Source: Euptelea pleiosperma (Eukaryota; Streptophyta; Magnoliopsida; Ranunculales; Eupteleaceae). From it: a stretch of 64,000 bases of DNA. Position numbers and translations under genes: made by a program. This document shows, piece by piece, positions 46,375 through 58,059 of this stretch (position 1 is its first letter; each line of letters starts with the position of its first letter). Where the stretch lies: positions 28,261,751 to 28,325,750 of the forward strand of contig CM068543.1 of NCBI GenBank assembly GCA_035048495.1. The letters run 5' to 3'. A model generated the notes under the pieces. That model was not told the DNA's origin. It did not search any database and saw nothing but the letters and a program-made list of their open reading frames with translations.

Positions 46375-49300
46375 TCACTCGCTACCACAGGCCTTTTTAA
46401 AAGGGGTCATTGTTCTTGTTATAATTTGGCAAGCCTCAACAGTTAGTGGGACAGATTCCCAGTTCGACAATTCTCCTTCTAACTGATGAATCAGATTGGT
46501 TGGATCAATCTTCCTTTTGTTGGCGTAGATCATCATGACATCTTCATATTCCATCTCTATCTCCTCCTCATCAAACATGCTTGCATCTTGCAGTGAGATC
46601 ATGAGTTCTTCTTGTAGATTCTTCGGGATCTGAACTGCTTCCCAATCGATATACATCATTTTGCCTCCAACTTGCTCTCCATATGGTTTCTCTATTGGTT
46701 GGTCTGACTTGAAATCATCTTTGGACTTTGTTATCCCATTGACCATCGCGCCTGTTGACTTGCTGGACTCAGACTCTAAAATCAAAGCAGACTGACATTC
46801 CTCGCCTAAGAATAAGATTGAGATATCAGGAATATCGAGCTCATGCTCAACCTTTGAATCTTTTGACTGCACAAATGGAGAATGGCTTGGCTTTGAAGGA
46901 GTCATAGCAGATTTTGGAAAAGATGGGGATTTAGGATTTGAAAGAGGGTTATAATCTTCATCACGAAAGATTCCTACAGGAAAAGTTGCATTGAGGAGAG
47001 GAATGGGCTTTGGCAGATCCTCGATGAGGTCAACTCCGTTTCTTTTTGCTAACTGAGTTTTTCTTCTCAATTGCGCTTGTCTGATGTAGTCCTCAGCGCT
47101 CGGTCTGTACCCATTACCAAATCTTGGCTGGTACTTTGTCTTCTTTACTGGTTTCAGCATCCCTTGTTCATTCACTCCTAATCCCTTGCCAGGGTGGAAG
47201 TTCATGTTGTACATCATCCTCCAACATGGCTCAACAACTTCATCTCTTTTCATGGACATGCAACTCACTGTTTCAAATTGATAAGAGAAGATTTTTGATT
47301 CAGTTTCCATGTGTTGGACTGCATATGTGTGTTGCCCTTGTGGGATATGAAGCTCTTCATCACCGGTCACTGAAATCAACTGATCATTAACAACAAATTT
47401 CACCTTTTGATGCAAAGAAGATGGGACTACCCCGGCTGAATGTAACCATGGCCTGCCAAGGAGAAAAGTGAAAGATGCCTCCATGTCCAACACTTGGAAG
47501 TTAATCTTGAATGAATACGGGCCTATGATCACATCAAGATCGATTTCTCCAACATTTTGTCTGATAGAATTATCAAAAGCCCTAATTGTCATGGGTCTCC
47601 TTCTGATGTCAGAGAGGCCAAGTCCTATGGCCTTAATAGTATTCAAAGAGCATACATTTACGCCCGAGCCATTATCGATCAGGACCGCATGCACTTTCTG
47701 ATTCCGACATGTCACTGTGATATATAAGGGCCTCAAGTGTCTGGTTCCTTCTCCAGGGATCTCATCATCATAAAATGTTATCACCCGAGGGGCCATGATC
47801 ATTCCTACCAACTTTGCCAGTCTCTCAGGAGTGATGTTAGCCATAACATGAGCTTTCTGCAATACTTCCATCATTTGAGCCCGATGATATTCTGAGGTTA
47901 GCAACAGCCCCAATATCGAAATCTGAGCTGGCACCTTCACAAGTTGTTCAACAACGTTGTACTCTGATTTCTTCAGGGCTTTATAGAAGGCACTATCATC
48001 ATTATCATTAGCCATTGTTTCTTTCTCTTTTCCTTTTTCTCCTTCAGTCCTTAGATTTGTCGGCTTGAAACACCTTCCTGATCTCGTCATATTACCAATC
48101 TCATGGCATTCCCCTTCATCTACTATTCTTTCTATTACCACCGTCTGATCATTATAGTTCCACGGCACCTTGGATAGGTTGGCTATGGGTTGAGTTGGAG
48201 GGACTTGAATGATAAAAGGTTTGGGTATTGGTGGTGGAATAGATTTTGGTGGGTAAGAAATCTGAAAAGGTGATGGCAGTAGTGATGGTGCTAGGTGTTT
48301 GACAATTTGGGTAGAGGAGTTTGGGTTTATAGGAGGTTGAACTGGAGTAAGGGTGATAGAAGGCGTGGATAGAACTGGGTTGATGGGTGGTTGTACCATA
48401 AAAGGTGGAAGTTGAGTTACATGAGTGGGGGTAGAAACAATTGATTTGGGCAGGCATAGTTGAAATTGAGCGGTAGGTTGAGGCCGGGTACCGTGGTTTT
48501 CTGTTCTGAACAATGAAGATTGATCAGTCAAGGTACCGACCAGTGGACTAGATAATTCAAATTTTGAATTGATGTTTATAACAAAATCCTTTCCGACTGG
48601 TCCAATAAGACATGATGGGTCAAAGGTATAAGAACCTACCGATATGACATTGATTTGCTTTGAAGTGCTGGGGCCTTGCTCTGGATGGTTTGGGAGGGGA
48701 TTTTGTATGATGCCAGATGTGCCAGGTTGCTGAGATGGAAGGGCAATTCTTCCCTGGTCTATCAAGTTCTGTATAGCATGCTTGAGATTCCAACACTTAT
48801 CAGTCCAATGCCTGGGACCCTGATGATACATACACCATGCACTAGGGTCATAACCTCTTGGAGGCTGGTCTGACACTGGTTTAGGAGATTGGAGGACCAA
48901 AAGTCCTTGTTCAAGGAGTTGTGGAAGCAATTGTGAAAGAGTCAATGGTAAGGGTGTAAACTCTCTTCTCTTTCTTTCCTCAATTCGATTTCCTTGAAGT
49001 TGTTGCATTTGTTGTTGTGGTATTCCCTCTTGCCTTCTATGGGTATGTTGGAAATATTGCTGGTGCGTAGACTGTTGAGGATGTTGTAGTGAAGTAAAGG
49101 GTTGTTGCGGAGTTGGCCCCATTGCATGAACTTGTTGGCGTGGGACTTGATGAATAAAATGAGGATGAACAACACGTTGAGCGTATTGTTGTTGAGGTAT
49201 TCGATGAATCGATGGTTGAGATGTCGGAGTGATCATTTGCACCTCTCCATCTGGCATTCTCTTCTTGTTGTCGTTCTTCTTTATATTTGTTCCAGAAGGC

Positions 49301-50615
49301 TTTCCATAGACCATCGATTGCACTGCGGTGGGATCCGCAATGGTGCCATCCCTGATTGATGCCTCAATCCTCGAACCATTTTGGGCCATAGCAGCAAATG
49401 TGGGTAGCGTTTGTGCTATCAGGAGAGTATGGTATGGTTTTCCAACGGTTTTTAGAAATGATCGGATCATCTCTTCCTCGGTCATTGAAGTCATTAACTG
49501 AGCTGCTGCTTCTCGCCATCTAAATGCATACTCTGTAAAGGTCTCGTTATTTTTTTGTGACATTCCCTCTAGGTCATCCTTCTGAGGAACCAAATCCATA
49601 TTGAAAGCGTAATGGGCTAGGAACGCCTCAGAGATATCTCTCCAAGTCTTGATCTTGGTGTGATCCAAAGTAGTGTACCATCTAAGGGCAGGACCATTGA
49701 GACTCTTCTGGAAACACTGCATAAGTAACTTCTCATTTTTCCATACTGAAACATATCCCCACAATATCCCTTCAAGTGAGTTTGTGGACATCCTCTTCCA
49801 TCATACTTAGTGAACTCAGGCATCTTGAACTTTTCAGGTAATTCTGCATCAGGATATAAACATAGTTCATTAAAATCTGTGACCCCCACATTGTGAGTTC
49901 CTTTCAGCTTCCTGATTTCTGCTTCCATCTTCTCAAATCTCTCTCTATGAGGATCTGCCAAGGGTGCTAGGATATTTGAAATAGGATGGTTATGGCTACT
50001 ATGATTTTGCCTACCCTCTTCTTCATAATGATCAATATTTTCAAAATAAGAGGGAGATGGGTGGTAAAGTGGAAGTCTAGAGGCTGGTTGTTGGGTAGGA
50101 CGGGGTGTAACTGTGGGCATTGATGAAAAAGTAAAAACTGGAGTTGGAACATAGGTACTGTGAAGATTAGTTTGAAGAATGGTTGGTGCAGGAGGATTGG
50201 GAATAGTAGGTTGTATGAACATGTGAAAGAGAGGATTGGAAATGGTGGGTTGGAGAATTGTTGGGTTAGGTTGAGGTTGATATGGGGGAATGGAAGGTTG
50301 GTTTTGGGGAATGGACTGAGATTGGCTCTGCGCAGCCATTAGATTATTGAGGGAGGCTTGGATTAGCTCTTGGATCATGTCTTTGAGCAACGGAATGTCA
50401 GTGAGACTGATTACCAGAGAAGTCGAAGTGTCAAGAGGGATGACAGCAGTCCCTATCACTTCACTGGTGTTTGGAGGATCAGAACCAGGAGGGTGATTAT
50501 GCTCCATTGCTCGTGTTTTTGAACGTGTCAAAATAGTGCTTTGAGGAAGTGGCGGATTCACGGATCTCCCTTTCGGAGGTCGTTGGCTCGGCCCTATGAT
50601 GATGGATGACGTCAA
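46375..50615 (-). pseudogene. Ogre-type gag-protease, one frame change
   Basis: Two overlapping frames, 50615-49783 and 49791-46375, join at about 49785, where the gag homology moves from one to the other. Gag: Pro/Gln-rich N-terminus, then SLNGPALRWYTTLDHTKI and QKNNETFTEYAFRWREAAAQ, a retrotransposon gag core. A CX2H-X4-H-X4-C arrangement (CMYHQGPRHWTDKC) is at about residue 319 of the 1138-residue frame. Aspartic protease: LIDNGSGVNVC near residue 700 and LLGRPWLH about 90 residues on; the DNGS form is usual in this lineage. A G-patch-like segment (FHPGKGLGVNEQG) is near residue 864. Unlike pol, the 1138-codon part is fully open. Confidence 0.88.
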
Positions 50616-50759
50616 TCCCTTTTGAAAAAAAGAAAAAAAGCTTTGTAAGAAAATATGAAAATGCTACAATCTAAGAAACTTTTAGACTTTAAAAGATGAG
50701 ATTTTTTTTATTTTTTATTTTTTTTAAGATGTTATTAATGATCCTAAAAGTTGAAAATG

Positions 50760-51655
50760 GAAAGATGAGAGGCTCCTCAAAAGTGATGTGGGATACAAGT
50801 CTTAAGAGAATTAAAACAACTAGAAAAAAAAAGTCTCCTTAAGGAAACCTGAACTATTAGAGTGGATTTGGAAGATGCAATGCTCCTTAAGTGAAACCAA
50901 ACTATTGAAGTAGCTTGGAAGATGCGAGGCTCCTTAAGGGAAACCAAACTATTGAAGTGGTTGGAAGATGCGAGGCTCCTTAAGGGAAACCAAACTATTG
51001 AAGTGGCTTTGGAAGATGCTAGGCTCCTTAAGGGAAACCAAACTATTGAAGTGGCTTTGGAAGATGCAAGGCTCCTTAAGGGAAACCAAACTATTGAAGT
51101 TTTTAGAAGATGCGACGGCGGCCATATTGGACTTATGCCAAGAGTGGATAAGTGAGCTAGGATCCCCTAAATCCACAAAAGAATACTAGGTGGGACAGCC
51201 TGAGCACCTAGTCAACATGGTAATTGAGACCATGGTTACTTTTTGCAAGGCAAAGGTTCCTTAAGGGAAACCTAAACTACAATGATCAGTTTTGAAGAGG
51301 CAATGGTTCCTTAAGGGAAACCCATACTATATGATCGATTTTGAAAATGCAATGGTTCTTTAAGGGAAATCCATACTATACAGTTGATTTTTTTTTGAAA
51401 AGGCAATGGTTCCTTAAGGGAAACTCAAACTACACAATTGATCTTTTTGTTTTTTTTTTCTTTCTTTTTAATTGTAAGGGCTCCCTAATGGAAACCCCAA
51501 ATTGATATTGAAAATGTCAAAGGCTCCTTAAGGGAAACCCAAACTACAAACTTGATCATTTTTTTTTTGAATGGCCAGGGTTCCTTAAAAGTAACCCAAA
51601 TTGGTTTTGAAAATGGCAAATGCTCATTAAGGGAAGTCCAAACTACAAGATGAAC
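50760..51655. repeat. Tandem repeat array between ORF1 and gag, about 45-50 bp units
   Basis: GCTCCTTAAGGGAAACCAAA recurs about 14 times. Four or five units at 50880-51110 are almost identical; units from 51240 to 51655 are progressively more diverged (GGTTCCTTAAGGGAAACC). Each unit carries the palindrome CCTTAAGG. Short frames on both strands here are products of the repeat. Confidence 0.88.
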
Positions 51656-51786
51656 ATTCTAATTTTTGAAAGTTGAAGAAAAACAATAGACTATAAGCTT
51701 TCATGACCACAGTAGATGATTTCATTCATTTAAAATCACAAAATACAAAGTAGTCTCTTTTTTTTTTTTGCTCAACTAAGAATTCA

Positions 51787-53586
51787 TTAGGGAGGAGGTG
51801 GGGCCGTAACAGGCTTATGGCCAAGTGACATAATTTGCCTTTCCAAGGCAATATTGTATGCATCAAGCCATGTAACCGTTTGATCATATATGACCACGTT
51901 ATCTTTATGGTCCCTTTCCATACGGTCCAATTCCCCCAATATAGCATCTCGATTTACAATGGCGCTATGACGATCTTCTTCACATCGATGATGAACCTCC
52001 TTAAGGAAATTGCATTGCTCCTCAAGTTCTTCAACATGCTTGCACCGTTCTTCTAACTCATTGAGGTGAAGGTTTTCTTCTTCGAGCTTGACAATTTTCT
52101 TCTTTAAGCACTTATTTTCGGCAATGTACATCATTTTCTTTCTTGCTTGTATGATCATCTTTTCATGCGTTTCTCCCTGCTCTTCTTCAAACTCACGACG
52201 ACGTTTGGCAAATCGGAGAGCAACATTCTTGAAAACATCCATAATGGGCAAAGCAACCGGCACTTTATCTTCCTTTGGAGCCACAAGAGGAGTATGAAGA
52301 AAATCGGGTTTAGGCATGAGTGACTCAATATCGGGCATCTCTAAACCAAGCAAGTATTCTTTAGTTGTTGTCGGCACATCACTTCGAACTAATTCAAGAA
52401 TGGGTCTATTACTCCGCTTCCAAAAATCCACAAAGCGCATTTCTAGCTTCTCCGAGTACGTTGTAAAATCGACATAGTCACATTTGATGTCATCAATAGT
52501 GGGATTAAATTGGACATACCCAAGTTGACAAAGTACCCGGAGTGGTGTATATGGAGTAGAACCATAAAGCCCGACAAGCACTAAACCTTGTCGACCCAGA
52601 ACCCGTAAGTAAACATCTTCTCTCCGAGAGAGCCAAGTGCACTTCCATTGAATCTCTTCCGCCTTCAAAGAGTTTAAACCTTTATACCACTCCACCTTAT
52701 TCTTTGGAATAGGACAAGGTTTACTCATGAGATGATTATTTATGAGATTAAAATGGCCAAATGTAACATCTCTCATGGCTACCAAACTTGGCAAATGTTC
52801 ATAAGCCCAAACTTGAAGAAGCGAGATACACCCATTGAGCTTAATGCATCCATGTCGTGCGGAAGTCGTTAACCCTCTAAGAATCTCCGCTAGGATCATA
52901 GGTACCAAAGTCTTTCCGGTTCTAACCTCTTTTATAATCTTACAAAGTGAGGCATCAACATATGTAGTACTTCGAGGAAGGAGAATGTGCCCAACAATTG
53001 CTAGATCCAATGCATTTGCACGACCCATTTTTACTTTTTGTTGAGTCGGATCACCCATATTCAAGTACCTATTTATGAGAAAATTCATTGAGCATGTCTT
53101 GCATTGTCCATTATTGTCCTTTTCCAACTTATCTTTAGGAACATAGAGAAACTCTTCCACTTCTTTAGTGTAACCTTGCTTTAATGGAGGAAAGATGAGA
53201 CCACCATCAAGAGGCATACATAAGAGTTGAGAGCACTCTTCCAATGTAGGACAAAGTTCATGAACTCCAAATTTGAAAACCATATGATCCGGGTCCCAAC
53301 ACCTCACCATAGCTTCCAAAAGATGCCAATTGAGTTCTACTTTTGCTAATTTGAGAGTGGCTCCAAGGTGATTTGTTTGTCTCCAAGTGAGTCGTTTATC
53401 GCATTGCCAACCATCAATGATTTCCAATAACTTGTGATTGCAACAAGAGTGCCTCTTAAGATTAGGGAGCTTTAAATGTGGAGCAATTGGACCGTCGGAT
53501 TGAGGATGCAAATTGGCCATCACAACCTTCACTTCCTCCCTAAAGAAGCAAGATGAGGGAATAAATTTTATTAGAAAACAAATCAT
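51787..53586 (-). CDS. Ogre-type extra ORF1 protein, intact 599 codons
   Basis: A single uninterrupted frame upstream of gag in element orientation. The start may be Met23 (53520, MANLHPQS) rather than Met1, because a TTCTTTAGGGAGG acceptor-like site lies between them. The N-terminal half has WHLLEAMVRCWDPDHMVFKF and HELCPTLEECSQLLCMPLDG, a domain seen in the upstream ORF of Ogre elements and related to plant mobile-domain proteins (I recall it as DUF7745; tentative). The C-terminal 120 residues are charged heptads (KKKIVKLEEENLHLNELEER), a coiled coil. Function is unknown in the family. That it stays open while pol has many stops is notable. Confidence 0.82.
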   Translation of the reverse strand: MICFLIKFIPSSCFFREEVKVVMANLHPQSDGPIAPHLKLPNLKRHSCCNHKLLEIIDGWQCDKRLTWRQTNHLGATLKLAKVELNWHLLEAMVRCWDPDHMVFKFGVHELCPTLEECSQLLCMPLDGGLIFPPLKQGYTKEVEEFLYVPKDKLEKDNNGQCKTCSMNFLINRYLNMGDPTQQKVKMGRANALDLAIVGHILLPRSTTYVDASLCKIIKEVRTGKTLVPMILAEILRGLTTSARHGCIKLNGCISLLQVWAYEHLPSLVAMRDVTFGHFNLINNHLMSKPCPIPKNKVEWYKGLNSLKAEEIQWKCTWLSRREDVYLRVLGRQGLVLVGLYGSTPYTPLRVLCQLGYVQFNPTIDDIKCDYVDFTTYSEKLEMRFVDFWKRSNRPILELVRSDVPTTTKEYLLGLEMPDIESLMPKPDFLHTPLVAPKEDKVPVALPIMDVFKNVALRFAKRRREFEEEQGETHEKMIIQARKKMMYIAENKCLKKKIVKLEEENLHLNELEERCKHVEELEEQCNFLKEVHHRCEEDRHSAIVNRDAILGELDRMERDHKDNVVIYDQTVTWLDAYNIALERQIMSLGHKPVTAPPPP

Positions 53587-54368
53587 TAAAAAAAACTAAA
53601 AGATGATTTTTTTTTATAGAAGATTGATGAAATGTTTGAAGGAAAACATTAAATTCTAAAAAGAGTTGGTAAAGATGTGAAATGAAAGATTTTTTTTTTT
53701 TGAAAGATGAATAGATGTTACGAAGAAGATTGGACTCTATACACAACTAACATGAAGTATGGACAAAAAGAAGAAGATCCTAAACCTAAAAATTTTATAT
53801 ACACAACTTCAAAAAAAAAAATGAACCCAAAAAAGACCCTAAGAGAATGTTGAAATTTTGATTTTTTTTATAATGAAACACACCATGTAAAGGGTTGAGG
53901 CAATGTGATTGCACTTGTGTCCTAAAATTAATCATAGAATAGGACTAACCAATTCCATACATACTCATGAGGTTGGGATATGAATCTATAAAAGGTTTGG
54001 CTCCATATCTTCAAACCTCCCCACAAATGCAAAGACGCAAGTGGATCTTTAGTTGGTGATATGGTTGGGGCTTTTAGCACCGACACTAGGGGTATCGACC
54101 CTCTAGCCGTAAGCTTACTTGCATCCCTCCTAATAAGTTTTGGGAAATGACATGATGCATATGAGGTGAATGATAAACATGCAACATTTGATCCATTTTA
54201 TTACAATAAAGTAACATAAGAAAAACTAGAAAATCAAAGGTGCAAACAAGCAATATGTATATATGCAATGTTAAGTTATTAAACAAACTAATTCAAAAAA
54301 AAAAATTAAAGAAATTCAATAAAACTGGTAACTTGAGAGTCAAGAGAGCCAATTTTGGCTTGACCCTA
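53587..54368 (-). other. Untranslated leader of the Ogre-type element
   Basis: Between the primer site and ORF1. AT-rich with A/T homopolymers and no protein family. Confidence 0.55.
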
Positions 54369-54386
54369 TCCCCAGTGGAGTCGCCA
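54369..54386 (-). other. Primer-binding site, tRNA-Arg type
   Basis: On the minus strand TGGCGACTCCACTGGGGA begins 2 nt inside the 5' LTR. Its complement TCCCCAGTGGAGTCGCCA fits the 3' end of a plant tRNA-Arg, the primer reported for Ogre elements. Confidence 0.82.
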
Positions 54387-54388
54387 AC

Positions 54389-56393
54389 TGTGAGATAGCA
54401 CAATCCATCTAGAGGCACAAAAAAAAGAGCCAAATCTTATGGAGTCGCCACCAACCCTTTTTTAACGGTGTGATTGGCCACCGGGTTTGAAAATAAATAA
54501 TAACTTTTTTAAAATGAGCAAAATGCAAATTAGTGACTCCATTGATCTACTAACCATTTGAGAGATCATTAGGTAAGTGAGTCATTTATAAATTGGGGAA
54601 GGTGTTAGGCATCCCAACTTACCCGTATTTAAACGGTTACCTACTCTTGTACCCTCAATCATCCCCTCAAGTTACCGTTTAAAAAAAAGAAGAATCTACA
54701 TATAAAAGAACATAAAAGAAAAATGTGGGAATACCCTACTATGCAAGCATTTCGGGTTCTCCACATATTAGGGACAAAAAGAGATAACATAAGAGAAAAT
54801 GTGGGAATACCCTACTATGCAAGCATTTCGGGTTCTCCACATATTAGGGAGAAAAAAAAAGATAACATAAGAGAAAATGTGGGAATACCCTACTATGCAA
54901 GCATTTCGGGTTCTCCACATATACTAGAGAGAGAAAGTAAGAAAAGACAACATAAGGGAAGCAAGAAAGACAAACTAAAGTAAAGAACTAACTATTCATA
55001 CAATAATATAGAGCTAAGTAAATAAAATAAAAGATAAATAAAGAAAGAAAAAAGAATAGGGTGGCATAGCCTTCTTATGTGGTTACATTGCTAGAGAGAG
55101 AGAAAGTAAAAAAAGACAATCATAAAGAAAATAAGAAAAAAGAACTAAAATAAAGAACTAACAAAGCATAAAATAGAAGTTAGATAGAAAAGAAAAAGAA
55201 CAAATAAAGTAGGGTGGCTTAGCCTTCCCATATGATTACATTGTTAGAGAGAGAAAGAACTTATGTTGTTTGTATTGTACCTTGTAAATTGTCCTTCTTC
55301 CTTCCTTGGCCTTTTCTTCTTTCTCTTCTTCTTGTTCTTGAAAAAAAGAAAAAATGAACTGAGCAAGAACAAAAGTTCTTCCTCCTTTCACTTAATCTCT
55401 TAAAACAAGAGGGTCTTTGGAGGATTTTTGAAGTTTTTAAGGGTTTTGGAGAGCTTAAGAAACTATTTTGCAAGAGTTTTTCTAGGCCTAAAGAGATGGC
55501 TTGAAGGGATCGATTTCTAAAAGGAGTGAGGGGGTATTTATAGGTGAAAAGTAAGGGTTTGGGGGTAGTTTGAAAATAAGAGAAATGATAGTTGAGTCAT
55601 TTGTGGGTAAAAAGATAAAAATGGGGTTTGTCCTATATGGATATGTTAAAGAATTTTCTAATTTGTTAGGAAAAAGTTGGGCAATCTAGAAAGTTAAAAA
55701 GTTGTAGGAAATTTATGTGTGAAAATAAAAAGGTGTGGATAAAATGGGAAAGTATGGGAGTTTGGTGAGTTGGATGGATAAGCTTAAGTAATATCATTAA
55801 AGTGTGACATGATGTATGAACCTTGGTACATTTACACATATCAAGACCATACATCTAGAGTTTTGATCAATCATTGATAAAATGCTCATTTTAAGTCCAA
55901 AATTGACAAGACAAAAATATTTTGAAAGATCATTCAATGTACTTTTCAAACGTAGACATCTCATTGACACACAAACTATCAAAAATTGAGATCATTTACA
56001 AATTAGTCCAACAAAAGCCATGACCTTATGATCGAGCCATTAGATTTTAATGAAATCACTTTTCTTTTAAAAGATAAAGGAGTTAAAAACAAATACTTTT
56101 GATTTTGATCAAATCTAACGGTAAAATCAAATATATAAGTAATTTCTGATCATTTATCAACAAAAGTCAAACCTTTGATTAAATCCTCATAGCTTATGAT
56201 AGGGCTTCCTAATGATGGTTTTGGGTTCTAAAAGTATTATCTAAGGGTGGTTGATGGTTCTAATTAAGGCTCTACTATTAGGTAGGAATATCTTAAGGGT
56301 TGAGATTTATAAAGTAATCCTCGACCAAAAAAGAAGAAGCTCGAGACCGTTGATCGCCAAGTTAGAAGATCGTGCCAAAATGGGGTGTCTACA
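54389..56393 (-). repeat. Ogre-type element 5' LTR
   Basis: 2005 bp, same ends and internal organisation as 38918-40925, with scattered single-base differences. Confidence 0.92.
54725..54940. repeat. Three-unit tandem repeat in the Ogre-type 5' LTR
   Basis: Same 76-78-bp units as in the 3' LTR (AATGTGGGAATACCCTACTA). Confidence 0.85.
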
Positions 56394-57911
56394 ATAACCG
56401 ACTCAAATCAAATATACTTCCGTGGTATATTATCTTTTCGTCGTTTGATTTAATCAATACAATTAGCGGAACAACAATCAAACATCCATAAGACAAAGAG
56501 TTTTTACGTGGAAACCTTAGCCAAGAAAAATTACGAGACCACGTCCAAACGAAAAGTATCACTAATTGAAAAGTTAAATGAAATAAAGGTTATCTACGCA
56601 ACACTGTTGCAAATGCAGCTTCCCACCTTAGCCAAAGCCTACTGCCGATGCATCCACGTCCTCTGAATTAATGCTATGAATCCACGCGTGCCCTTCTAGC
56701 CAAGAAGCCTTGTCTGCTTGTTCAGTTTGGTACTCTCAAAATCTACCTTCGATCAGCTACCATGATCTTAATTCTCAACTCTCTAGCCTTTACTGAAGGT
56801 GAAGGTGAAAGTAGGTTTTTTTCGTGGCGTTGGTTACGGAAACCCTAATCTCAATATTATTTGTAATTATCCGAGATTAATCCTGCAAAAATAGTAATTC
56901 TTCGAAGTATGTCGGATGTCGATCCGCACTCGGGGTTAGTTCATGCAAATAAGAACATAAAACGACGAGTTTTCGCTTGAAATTATGCGGAGGGGTGAGG
57001 ATGGTGATTCAATGATCGATTTAAAACTTCTTTTTTTATATGGATCTATTAATGCCTACACGAATGACAAAATTGATCATGAGATTAACGAAAAAACTAT
57101 AAGAATGATGAACATATCTTTTTCAAAATGAATTGAAAAGAGAAAAACTTGAACTATTATTGATCAAACAACTTCACTTACATCAACTAATTCATAATCA
57201 ACTAAAACAAATAGTAAAAGAAAACTACTTAGAAAGCTACTCAAAGAGGAGATGATGAAAAGAGAAAGAATGTGAAGGAGTATTACCAAGAAATGATGGA
57301 GGAATGCGGGGAGGATGTGTCGCGCCCTTAGAGAAGTGATGCAACAGTATTGGTGGCTGATGGCTTGGTGATGGCCGCTTGGGAGAATTGTCAGGTAGGG
57401 GGGCTTCTTCCCTTCATTTTCTTCTTCTTTTCCTCTCTTCTCTTTTTTTTCTTTTCTTTTGCTGGAGAAGAAGGAGACGTCAAGAAGAGGAGAGGACGGC
57501 TTGCTTTGGGCGGAAATGGATGGTGGTTGCATTGAAGGGTGTAGGATGGGGTGGTGATGTGAAGACGTTTTGCAATGGAGAGGGGCGACAACGATTTTGC
57601 AAATGAGAGGGGCGTTAATGGATGATGGCTGGTGGTTGGGCGGTTTGGTTTCCTAACGGTGGCTGGGTTGATGGAGATGGCGGTTGTGGTTTTGCAATGG
57701 AGAGGGGCAGCGATGGTGAAGGCGGTAGTGATGATGCAGCATTGATGAAGCTGGAGGATGGAGCGTTGATGAAGATTGCTGAGGCGGCTTGTGGAGGTGT
57801 TGTGTGCGTGGAGATGATGGACTGTTGTGGCAGCAAGAAGAGAGAACTCTGTTATTCCAAAATGTGGAGGGAGATGGGAGGATCGGATGATGTGGATTTG
57901 AGAGTAGAGAG

Positions 57912-57962
57912 AGAATGATGGTTTGGAGAGAAGAGAGAGGAGAGAGGAGAGAGGAGAGAGAA
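57912..57962. repeat. Purine-rich GAGA tract in the solo LTR
   Basis: Repeated GAGAGAGG/AGAGAGGAGAGA units; low complexity. Confidence 0.7.
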
Positions 57963-57992
57963 AATATTATAAAATAAGGAGAAAAAATGACA

Positions 57993-58059
57993 GTAGAGGG
58001 GCTTGAACCCTGGTCTTTGACTTGGTCTTCTACATGCTTTATCAACTGAGCAAGTCCTC
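57993..58059 (-). other. tRNA-like sequence (A box / B box) inside the solo LTR
   Basis: On the minus strand TTGCTCAGTTGATAAAGC (58053-58036) resembles a pol III A box. GGTTCAAGCCC (58009-57999) is a good B box in the T-loop position. The order and about 27-nt gap between boxes fit a tRNA. Acceptor pairing is poor, so it is not a functional tRNA gene. It may derive from a tRNA or SINE head captured by the LTR. Confidence 0.6.

Larger units (their letters stand above)
38918..56393 (-). mobile_element. Ty3/gypsy retrotransposon, Tat/Ogre type, 17.5 kb
   Basis: LTRs of about 2.0 kb start TGTGAGATAGC and end GTGTCTACA on the plus strand. A perfect 5-bp duplication ATAAC flanks the element (38913-38917 and 56394-56398). 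Gene order on the minus strand is extra ORF1, gag-protease, RT-RNase H, second RNase H, integrase. Ty3-type order, an additional ORF upstream of gag, a tRNA-Arg type primer site, a second archaeal-type RNase H and a spacer between protease and RT are traits described for Tat/Ogre elements. By eye the LTRs differ at roughly 2-4% in the parts compared, so the insertion is relatively recent, yet pol is broken. Confidence 0.92.

Noticed and set aside
50922..51189. Repeat proteins encoded on both strands
   Set aside because: Reading of the CCTTAAGG tandem array; opposite-strand frames are equally long, as expected from the repeat.
57993..58059. Functional tRNA gene
   Set aside because: The A and B boxes are present but acceptor-stem and other arm pairings are poor, and the copy lies in an LTR; kept only as tRNA-like.
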